64,000 bases of DNA from Aureococcus anophagefferens (taxonomy: Eukaryota > Sar > Pelagophyceae > Pelagomonadales > Pelagomonadaceae). Positions 56,560 to 64,000 of the stretch are shown here, one piece after another. Where the stretch lies: positions 161,591 to 225,590 of the forward strand of contig NW_008705597.1 of the NCBI RefSeq assembly GCF_000186865.1, read 5' to 3'. Under the pieces are notes generated by a model. It was not told the origin of the DNA, did not search any database, and saw only the letters and a program-made list of their open reading frames with translations. How positions within the stretch are numbered: position 1 is the first letter of the stretch; the number at the start of each line of letters is the position of its first letter. Position numbers and translations under genes: made by a program.

Positions 56560-57590
56560 GAGGCTCATCGCCGTTCACGCAAGCCGCGCTTTCAGATCAT
56601 GTAGCTGGAGGCAGCATCCTACTTCCGGGTGTCGGCTACATTGAGCTGGCCCTAGGGTGTCTGGAGCATTAAAGGGCGCTCACTGGTGTGCAATTTCTTC
56701 GGCCGTGCATATTACTAGAGCCTGGCTTCAGCCGATGCGTCTTGCGATGCACAAGGCAGATTTCTGGAGCGTTTGCGATTGACAGCGCGACAACCGATGG
56801 CCAACTAACGTTCTTGAATCACTGTTCGGGAAACTTCCCGAGAGGGTGAAGTGACCACGACGGCTGTCCTGCACCGCCGCTCCACACTTTGATGACCAAT
56901 TGCAGTCCTACGAAGTCCTCAAATCGAGTGGCTGGCAGTTTTTCAGGAGCGCAACGATCGACGTGCACTGATGTCGCATCTGTCGACGGTCGGCAATCCG
57001 CAGAGAGGGCGGATGTCCTTGGAACTATAACTGCGACGGCGTGGTCACCTTTGGAGTTGAACTTCTTGCCAAGCGCAGGGTGGCAGAGCGTGTGCGCTTT
57101 TGTGCTACGGAGAATGCCACGTCCCCGTATTGGGCGCAGTCCACGACCGAGATTGTGATGGCATCATCATAAGATACGTGTGGCGGGCTGTTTCTAAATA
57201 CGACCTTACAGACCTCGCAATTCAAGCGCCAGCTACCCTCAAAGTATGCTTGGCTTTGATTTCTGTTGGCGTCAGATCATACGTGCACCTCTGGTGATCA
57301 GCTTTGTTTCAGGCAGGAACTGCATCCGGTGATCTGTTTTTCCTGTGCAAGAGCTCCAACAAGGGACCATTCTGTCTGATCAGTTCATGTGGAGGATAGA
57401 GTTGTGTGCCGACTTATAGCATCTCCACGACAGAATCAATGTCTGGCTCATAAATACAGTGGACAAGCCAGATAGTTCACCATACAGCTCCAGTACATCC
57501 CATTTACGCGGAGTGCCTAGCGATACTCAAGCAGATATATCTAATGCATTAGTGGCCTTGAAAATTAGCGTCCGGGAGGAAACGTCGTCG
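56560..57590 (+). CDS. Dehydratase domain DH4
   Basis: 'LSDHVAGGSILLPGVGYIEL' near 56595-56654 with intact HxxxGxxxxP; 'TGVQFLRPCILLEPGF' near 56685, 'SRCVLRC' with CGA (reference for stops in DH3 and DH5), 'NHCSGNFP'. A later block, 'PVQELQQGTILSDQFMWRIE' near 57335-57400, is shared with 59935-60010 after DH5 and is probably the second half of the domain. Confidence 0.8.
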
Positions 57591-57779
57591 TGATCTACAA
57601 TGACGATTCAAATCACAAATAAGTGGAGCACAAACCAGCGAGATAAGTGTGCCCTTCAGGCGACAAGACAGTGTCGCGTAGACACTGCGCCCGCAAAAGC
57701 ATCGACCGTGGCAGTGTCGCTGTCGAATGTGTTCTCATTCAACTTTCCAGGAAGCCTCTCCACGACGTTTGGGCTCAAG

Positions 57780-59030
57780 CACGTGGCGACTGGTGCTCTC
57801 GCGACGAACTCTGGGGTGCCTTTCTCTCGTTGGTAGAGCGCACAAGGCGGCGCTTTGTACGAATCGGCAACTTATGGGTCCTTCACCGAGTTCGCGTCGG
57901 ACGGAGCTGCTTTTGAAATCTCGAGGATTGAATCGCAAGGCATGAATCCTCAGATGATGGCGGTCCTCGAAACAGCGACGTCCACGCTATGTGCGTCGAG
58001 CTGCCGTGCATCACTCGTAAATACGCCGGTCGGTTTTTTCCTCGGCGCTGGCGGCTCCATGTCAAGTGAGGGTGTTGGGACAGATGCTGCTAATACAAAG
58101 GCGCTGTCGGTGTACTCGGGAACCTCAGGAACACTCTCTGTGGCGTCTGGTCGAGTGTCTTTTACGCTTGGGCTTACAGGGCCCTGCTTGACGGTGGACA
58201 CGGCGTGTTCGTCGTCGCTTGTCGCTACCCATCTGGCAGCGTCGGCTATCAAGCTGGCCGAGTGTCCGCAGGCGGCGGCGACGGGGGTCGGCATGCTGAC
58301 GCAGGCGGTATCGATTGCGTTCTCAGCCGCGCGCATGCTCTCGGCTTTTGGACGCTGCCACACATTCGATCGCCGCGGAGACGGGTACTGCCGCGGCGAG
58401 GGCTGCGGGGCGTTTCTGTTGTCATCAGGCGCGTTGGAAGTCTCGACTGTTGGCACGGCTGTGCAGTAGGATGGCCCGAGCGCGAGTCTTACCGCGCCCA
58501 ATGGGTCATCGCAAAGGTGATTGGTGTCGACCGTGCGAGACGGTGATGCCGCAACTCGGTCTTTAGAAGCGCACGGCACGGGCACGGCGCTCGGGGACCC
58601 GATCGAAGTAGTCCCTTTTGGTAACCAAAACCACGATTGAATAATTCGCCTTAGGTTGGAGCGGCGATTGAGGCCTTGTGTGAGGGCTCACAGCTGGTAC
58701 GATGCGCCTCTTTGAAGTCGATCATGGGTCACCTGGAGCCATCTGCGGCCGCCGCGGGTTTGGCGCCTCTTGTGCTCATGCCTCTTGGCACGTGCGTCGT
58801 TGCTATGAACGCGCAGCTAAGGCTGTTTGTGACCTCTGTGCAGGAGCTGCTGAATTTCGTACATACTAGGTTGAACGCGCACCTATCCTCGGCGCTGACT
58901 TGGTGATTTGAGATGCCCGCTGAAGTGTTGGCCGAAAGCAAACATCAGCGATCATCCGTGGGTCGTCTGAGCTCGTTCGGCTTCAGCGGGACCATCGCGC
59001 ATGGATCTTTTGTGGCTTTGGTGTGTTAGG
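57780..59030 (+). CDS. Ketosynthase KS14 (two introns)
   Basis: 'NSGVPFSRW' near 57811, '[16 protein letters not shown]' near 57867, '[12 protein letters not shown]' near 57939 with sense CAG, Cys block '[14 protein letters not shown]' near 58197-58238, [18 protein letters not shown] near 58350, TAG in 'VQ*DG' at about 58467, TGA 58518 after [17 protein letters not shown] near 58566-58607, '[12 protein letters not shown]' near 58714, TGA in 'W*FEMP' where KS7 has AGA, end motif near 58975-59008. Long open stretch 57855-58469. Confidence 0.9.
58608..58654 (+). other. Intron in KS14 after GDPIE (GT-AG)
   Basis: 47 nt, donor GTAGTC, acceptor CTTAG|G. Confidence 0.8.
58822..58869 (+). other. Second intron in KS14 (GC-AG)
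   Basis: 48 nt, donor GCTGTT, acceptor ACTAG|G, phase 2, joining 'NAQLR' to 'LNAHLSS'. A multiple of three, so retention would not break the frame. Confidence 0.65.
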
Positions 59031-59189
59031 ACTTAGCCCTGGACACAGCCAAGTCACTTTCCCTCTTTTGCACTCAGAAACCAACCGTTCCTGGGAAGCG
59101 GCCACGAAGTCGATGGACTATTCAACCGTACTCTAGCGTCCCGTAAAGCTCGGACCCAAGCGTTACTAAAGGCCCCGTGTCGCTCTCGA

Positions 59190-60190
59190 TGCAAGCCACT
59201 CTCATGGAACATGTAGTTAACGGAAATATCCTACTTCCACGTGTTGGCTACGTCGAGCTCGCCTTTGGGTCTCTCGAGCTGCCAAAATTGCTTACTGGTG
59301 TGCAGTTCTTGCGGCCGTGCATGCTACCAGAGCCCTCTATGGGCTGATGCGTCTTGCGATGCCTGAGTCAAATTTCTTGAGCATTCACGATTGATAGCGC
59401 GACAACGGAGGGTCAAGTAGCTTTTTTGAAACACTGTGCGGGCAGCTTTTCGCAAGCAAGCAACAACCAGAATGCCACCAAGATCGGCTGCCTTAGGCTG
59501 GCGCTTCATGGTCATAATTTTAAAAATTCCTTGTGGCGAGCGGCGGACGGCTTCTCAGGATCCCAATGACAGACCGGCACTGATTTTCCGTCTCTTGATG
59601 GTCGGCAATCCACAGAAATTACGTCAATCCACGGAACTTCAAATGCAAGTATGCTGTTACCTTGAAGGTGAATTTTCTTGCCAAACGCACAGCGGGCGAG
59701 CATTTACGCTTTTGTGAAAGCCCAATCGTGAACTTTTCTGAAACCCCAATCATCTGCACATTGCGCCTCGGGAGTCTGGCTCCGCAGAAAATGCACGCCC
59801 GGCTAGGTGCCATCCTGTTAAGCTAGCAGCCCAGCCCCCCTTTATCTGCAAAGTAGGCCTTGCAATGATTTCATATGCGCACCTTGGGTAATTAACGTGC
59901 TTTTAGAGAAAGAGTGCATCAAGTACACTGTTTTTCGTGTGCAAGAGCATCAATATGGCGTGCTCGCACCTGATTAGTTCAGATTGAGGATAGATTTGTG
60001 TACCACCTAGCATGTACATGAGGGGATTCCTGTCTGATTTGTGGACGACTCAGGTAGCAATACGTTTTCACAAAACCGGTCTTGAGCATCGGCTCCAGAC
60101 CGGGCACTACTCGCTGATACCACTCCGAAGTGAATACTAGCACTTGGCTTCGCAAGTTTCGATGCTGCTGACAGGGGAGTGAGCCATCTC
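59190..60190 (+). CDS. Dehydratase domain DH5
   Basis: 'MEHVVNGNILLPRVGYVELA' near 59204-59263 (HxxxGxxxxP kept), 'TGVQFLRPCMLPEPSMG' near 59297-59346 then TGA (CGA in DH4) and 'CVLRC', 'SATTEGQVAF', 'KHCAGSFSQ'. TGA in 'QIS*AF' faces GGA (Gly) in DH4. Second block near 59935-60010 has TAG where DH4 has CAG, and TGA 60035 where DH4 has TGG. Confidence 0.78.
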
Positions 60191-60400
60191 GTCTTTAGCA
60201 AACACGGCTAAGATTCCGAAATAGGTCGCGGAAGCTTCTTAGGTATCACACCGGTCGCATCTCATGGTACTATCTTATGGACCTGTCGGATTGTATTGGC
60301 GCGTGCATCTCTGACTTCAACAGATAGCCGAGTACTATCCAAAGCACCATAACAACCAAGGCCTGTTCAAGTGCATTCTCCCGTCCAATGCGAAAGCCTC
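60191..60400 (+). other. DH5-KS15 junction
   Basis: Short stretch in the frame of DH5 up to the duplication border at 60401, where the frame of KS15 begins. The KS linker motif (NSxVPxxRW) is missing before KS15. Confidence 0.35.
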
Positions 60401-61600
60401 CGCACAAGGCGGCGCTTTGTACGAATCGGCAACTTATGGGTCCTTCACCGAGTTCGCGTCGGACGGAGCTGCTTTTGAAATCTCGAGGATTGAATCGCAA
60501 GGCATGAATCCTCAGATGATGGCGGTCCTCGAAACAGCGACGTCCACGCTATGTGCGTCGAGCTGCCGTGCATCACTCGTAAATACGCCGGTCGGTTTTT
60601 TCCTCGGCGCTGGCGGCTCCATGTCAAGTGAGGGTGTTGGGACAGATGCTGCTAATACAAAGGCGCTGTCGGTGTACTCGGGAACCTCAGGAACACTCTC
60701 TGTGGCGTCTGGTCGAGTGTCTTTTACGCTTGGGCTTACAGGGCCCTGCTTGACGGTGGACACGGCGTGTTCGTCGTCGCTTGTCGCTACCCATCTGGCA
60801 GCGTCGGCTATCAAGCTGGCCGAGTGTCCGCAGGCGGCGGCGACGGGGGTCGGCATGCTGACGCAGGCGGTATCGATTGCGTTCTCAGCCGCGCGCATGC
60901 TCTCGGCTTTTGGACGCTGCCACACATTCGATCGCCGCGGAGACGGGTACTGCCGCGGCGAGGGCTGCGGGGCGTTTCTGTTGTCATCAGGCGCGTTGGA
61001 AGTCTCGACTGTTGGCACGGCTGTGCAGTAGGATGGCCCGAGCGCGAGTCTTACCGCGCCCAATGGGTCATCGCAAAGGTGATTGGTGTCGACCGTGCGA
61101 GACGGTGATGCCGCAACTCGGTCTTTAGAAGCGCACGGCACGGGCACGGCGCTCGGGGACCCGATCGAAGTAGTCCCTTTTGGTAACCAAAACCACGATT
61201 GAATAATTCGCCTTAGGTTGGAGCGGCGATTGGGGCCTTGTGTGAGGGCTCACAGCTGGTACGATGCGCCTCTTTGAAGTCGATCATGGGTCACCTGGAG
61301 CCATCTGCGGCCGCCGCGGGTTTGGCGCCTCTTGTGCTCATGCCTCTTGGCACGTGCGTCGTTGCTATGAACGCGCAGCTAAGGCTGTTTGTGACCTCTG
61401 TGCAGGAGCTGCTGAATTTCGTACATACTAGGTTGAACGCGCACCTATCCTCGGCGCTGACTTGGTGATTTGAGATGCCCGCTGAAGTGTTGGCCGAAAG
61501 CAAACATCAGCGATCATCCGTGGGTCGTCTGAGCTCGTTCGGCTTCAGCGGGACCATCGCGCACGAAGCATTTGCATCTATGGTACACCCAGGACGTTAT
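60401..61600 (+). CDS. Ketosynthase KS15 (duplicate of KS14, two introns)
   Basis: Same sequence as KS14 from '[13 protein letters not shown]' to 'SGTIAH', then unique. All active-site residues present; TGA 61080 after SQR. The linker before it is absent and the frame differs from that of DH5, so either an intron in 60190-60400 is missed or the copy is newly inserted and not yet in frame. Last KS before the release domains. Confidence 0.85.
61170..61216 (+). other. Intron in KS15 after GDPIE (GT-AG)
   Basis: Copy of the KS14 intron, 47 nt. Confidence 0.8.
61384..61431 (+). other. Second intron in KS15 (GC-AG)
   Basis: Copy of the KS14 second intron, 48 nt. Confidence 0.65.
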
Positions 61601-62280
61601 GCTGACGCACCGGCAACTTCCTGCTATTGAGCTTAGTAAGTAGAGGCTTCTCGGAGACGATCTGCATGGTATCTGGTTCAGGCCGAGAAACAAGATGCGT
61701 TGCTTGTTGGATTGCCCTTGTCCATTTTGCTCGTATCGTTAGGTGGGCAGCGACTGGTCGCACCAGTTGATGCCCCACTGATGTCTTGGGCTGGAACCTG
61801 CAACGCCGATTCACATAAAGCCATAGGCAAACAGGGACAGGCAAGTCAATGCAATGGTGTCATTTGCATTGTCTGCAGCTAGTGATGTCGTCAAGGCGGT
61901 CAAAACAGAAGCGATTCACTTTCCTCCTACCGGTTGATTTGCTCTGTTCAACGAATGCTAGGATCACCGTGAACCGGAAATTACGGCTTCTGTCCCGCAT
62001 CGGAGGTTGAGCTTCTCCAAGCAAACACCGTGAGCCCACTTGTCTACATAAGAAACAAAATTCCAAGCCTCCATTCATCGTGTCCAAAAGATTACAACCA
62101 TTGAAATAAGGCCACGGCATACGTGCGTGAGCCATCTTTTCAGTCTCATCGATTGGGCAAGAGTATGTAGTAAATCAAGTCTCCACAGCCAGCGTTTTTC
62201 ATTCTCACGCAGCAATGACGACTCAAAGTTTGGAGTCCATAGATTCCCCCAGGACCGTTGTCTCAACCTCAGGCTCCGAA
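61601..62280 (+). other. KS15-ACP11 linker, possible ACP remnant
   Basis: Open stretch 61700-61882 contains 'VAPVDAPLMSWAGT' near 61755-61800, which resembles the start of an ACP ('DAPLMSAGLDS') but lacks the serine motif. The rest shows nothing I can name. Confidence 0.35.
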
Positions 62281-62284
62281 AACA

Positions 62285-62550
62285 AAGTCAGCAATTCAAA
62301 GTCAGCTAACAATTACCCCCGACGAAGTCCATGCCGCTGTTAGGGACGCTCTGGCTGGGGTAATCACAGTAGAGAGTAAAATCAGTAACGACACCACTCT
62401 GGTAGACCTTGGCATCGATTCTTTGTCGATCGTCGAATTCCGAAACAGGATATCATAAACCACTGCAGTCACCCTCAATAATGATTTTATCTAAAGCAAC
62501 CCAACACTTGGCGCGATCGAGACTGCTTTGCTTGTAGAGACGTAAATTGC
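62285..62550 (+). CDS. Terminal acyl carrier protein ACP11
   Basis: 'LVDLGIDSLSIVEFRNRIS' near 62402-62456 with the serine, TAA, then 'NPTLGAIETAL'. Its sequence is more bacterial-like (DLGIDSL...EFRNR) than the other ACPs, as expected for the carrier of the release module. Same frame as ST. Confidence 0.85.
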
Positions 62551-62599
62551 GAGGTTATTGCCGGAGGCATCTTCCTCGTATAATATACAAGCTTCTATG

Positions 62600-63440
62600 G
62601 ACCTATTTGTGAGCGCAGATGCTATTCCTAATTGTCATCGATGCATCCGTATTTGGGGTTTTGTGCTCTCTACACCCCGATCGGGATCTTCTTTGCTTCA
62701 ACTGTGCCTCCATGCGCACTCGATGCTTTTTGCACCATAAGAACTCTATATTTTGTCTTTTGAAACTGTCAATCAACGTCAATTGGCACTCCCCGATGCA
62801 ATGGGGCTCTCCAGTGGTCTGATCCAGGCTATCGTTGAGCTAAAAGCGTCAGACAGCGTGCGTGCGAAAATGACTATAGCAATACAGGCCATTTCTTCTA
62901 TCAGCATCTTATAGCTGTCTCAATAACTTTAGGATTGGACCTCCCCCAGGCTGTTTATCGACAAGACGCCGTCGTACTCGAGCGATATTCGCGTGTTATG
63001 ACAAGCCGAGTCCTGATTTTAGCGAGCAAGATATCTCTTTATATCTCGTCACCCCGTGCCATGCATCGCATCCTGGGTTGATCTCATGAAGAAGAATCTA
63101 GCACTTCAAAACAAAGTGGCAGATGTCGAATGGAGCACCATCGAGCCCGAGTGGGTTGCGCACAACTAGAATATTATCCAGATGTTTACCGAGGTGCCTG
63201 GCAATTGCCGTGCGCGAGTGTGATACGAGGACCTTGTTCGCTCACCGATCCATGTCCTTAGCTCCACATCTGCATTTCTAGGACTTGAATTTGAGCTTCA
63301 AATGGCAAATCCCTACAACACCAACGCCGTAGAATCTTTTGCCATCCATGGTGGTGTGGCGGCGACGGACCCCAAGCTGCTCAAGAAATCATCCATTGAC
63401 CCCAGGTCTCATCAGCCGTGTCTAGTCCCGAATTCTGTCT
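62600..63440 (+). CDS. Sulfotransferase (ST) domain, CurM-like
   Basis: PAPS-dependent sulfotransferase. 'FVLSTPRSGSSLLQLCLHAH' near 62661-62720 contains the 5'-phosphosulfate loop, 'ELYILSFETVNQRQLAL' follows, 'FIDKTPSYSSDIRVL' near 62954-62998, 'RYLFISRHPVPCIASWVDLM' near 63031-63090 contains the 3'-phosphate binding Arg, and 'YEDLVRSP' near 63224-63247. TAA 62740 region, TAG, TAA and TAG before 'DWTSPRLF', TGA before YEDL (63221) and TAG in 'HN*NII' are in frame; reading them as Gln/Arg gives family-like sequence. In curacin the ST sulfates a beta-hydroxyl so that the TE can drive decarboxylative elimination. Confidence 0.85.
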
Positions 63441-63629
63441 AGGTCAAGACAGAGACATACGCAGCTTGGCCGACAAGTGGAAACTAAAGCTCGGTTCTTG
63501 TGCTCTTTCCTCGTCAGCCAGGTAGGTAGGTTGGGAGTTGGGATATGCAGCAAACCTAGAATCTGCTCATGTCTTTCGTGTCATCAAGCAGGTTTCTGAT
63601 TCATTTGTCGGCACATTGAGGTGTGGTAC

Positions 63630-64000
63630 GCAACAGACAGCTGCGATCATTATCACGTACGATGGGCTTGGCTTTTAGTATGGAGCAGGTTTACTATCTT
63701 TGCTATCAACCAATCAGACACTGGTCGCCTTACAAGCCCCCGAATTTGTGTCTGAGTAGCAAACCTTTGCCGATGTGGATTCTTGAGGCAGGCATCACAC
63801 TGCAATCCTTTGACAGCAACTCTCTGGAAGCAGCGCATGCCTCGTGGGATATTCGTTTGGGGGGCTGCTCGCTACTTCCATCAGGAAGGGCCTAATACTA
63901 ACACAGCCTGTGAGCTTGTTGTTGATTGACCCCATGCCGTACAGTTCCAGGTCATCGAATTTGGCTGTAGCTTTATCCAGGCTCGAACAGTGGCAGTATG
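63630..64000 (+). CDS. Thioesterase (TE) domain, 5' part
   Basis: Alpha/beta hydrolase release domain, cut by the window end. 'LLSLLSTNQTLVALQAPEF' near 63690-63745 is the early TE block, and 'LVGYSFGGLLATSIRKG' near 63841-63891 holds the GxSxG nucleophile (Ser 63853-63855). 'PVSLLLIDPMP' follows. TE is in a different frame from ST, so an intron is expected between 63260 and 63640. The catalytic Asp/His lie beyond or near the end. Confidence 0.78.

Larger units (their letters stand above)
57839..59001 (+). repeat. Segmental duplication B, copy 1
   Basis: Identical to 60401-61563 (offset 2562) except for one base I could find: A at 58671, G at 61233. Includes both introns. Confidence 0.95.
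60401..61563 (+). repeat. Segmental duplication B, copy 2
   Basis: See copy 1 at 57839-59001; one base difference (61233). Ends inside the KS end motif ('TIAH'). Confidence 0.95.

Noticed and set aside
57950..58585. 211-residue minus-strand open frame, also at 60512-61147
   Set aside because: Shadow of KS14/KS15; contains the reverse of KS motifs and no own signal.
237..64000. Array of dead PKS pseudogenes, each broken by stops
   Set aside because: Stops are concentrated on Gln and Arg positions, frames are kept for 8-13 kb, codon-length indels are seen in exons and odd-length ones in introns, and active-site residues are kept almost everywhere. Still the main alternative until RNA data exist.
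237..64000. Bacterial trans-AT PKS cluster of a degenerate symbiont
   Set aside because: Domain content fits, but the repeated spliceosomal-type introns inside the KS domains and the eukaryote-type HMG-CoA synthase do not.
237..64000. UGA read as Trp (common reassignment)
   Set aside because: TGA faces Arg in most aligned copies and Trp is almost always TGG; only 60035 faces TGG.
237..64000. Fungal repeat-induced point mutation of duplicated genes
   Set aside because: Would convert many CpA sites along both strands and leave missense changes and Trp stops; conserved His and Gln codons (CAC, CAG, CAA) are abundant, and the near-identical repeats are not heavily mutated.
1..64000. tRNA, rRNA, CRISPR, transposase or operon promoter/terminator signals
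   Set aside because: Looked for and not seen. A suppressor tRNA would have been of special interest, but none is apparent.

Overview
The window is a 64 kb stretch of one very large modular polyketide synthase / peptide synthetase (PKS/NRPS) assembly line. Everything recognisable is on the + strand. The gene starts before the window and runs out of it. Order: condensation-adenylation-carrier (237-2297); then 15 ketosynthases (KS) with carrier proteins (ACP), dehydratases (DH), crotonases (ECH) and enoyl reductases (ER); then a last ACP, a sulfotransferase (ST) and a thioesterase (TE, 62290-64000). I recognised no acyltransferase and no ketoreductase, so acyl units are probably loaded in trans.

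The organism is a eukaryote. Ten of the KS copies carry short introns (41-73 nt) at two fixed positions. Donors are GT, GC or apparently GA, and the acceptor is always AG followed by G. This donor mixture with an AG|G acceptor is known from dinoflagellate nuclear genes, so a dinoflagellate or related alveolate is the best guess (inference).

The most striking feature is the reading frame. The domains are full of in-frame TAA, TAG and TGA codons, yet the frame is held for 8.0 kb (6998-15031), 10.8 kb (15939-26762), 7.7 kb (29751-37442) and 13.0 kb (37728-50705). Where copies of a domain can be compared, TAA/TAG mostly face Gln and TGA mostly faces Arg. I read the region as one functional gene in which all three stop codons are sense (altered code, or stop-directed mRNA editing), not as a row of pseudogenes. 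Domain calls below assume this; under the standard code each would be broken.

Layout: 0-6.2 kb NRPS module, KS1, ACP1, KS2. 7-12.7 kb beta-branching cassette A (HMG-CoA-synthase-like HCS, three crotonase-type blocks, two ACPs, ER). 13-16 kb KS3, ACP2, KS4. 16.6-20 kb serine hydrolase, crotonase, ACP3. 20-30 kb KS5-KS8 with DHs and ACPs. 30.4-36.5 kb cassette B. 36.6-43.2 kb KS9, hydrolase, crotonase, ACP8, KS10. 43.6-49.7 kb cassette C. 49.9-61.6 kb KS11-KS15 with DHs and ACPs. 62.3-64 kb ACP-ST-TE.

Joint role (inference): a long chain is extended on successive KS/ACP modules. At three points HCS adds an acetate-derived carbon to a beta-keto group, crotonases dehydrate and decarboxylate the adduct, and ER can saturate it. 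The chain is released by ST-TE, the pair that forms a terminal alkene in bacterial curacin biosynthesis. Two recent duplications (4305-6196 to 14546-16097, and 57839-59001 to 60401-61563) show that the array is still changing by module duplication.
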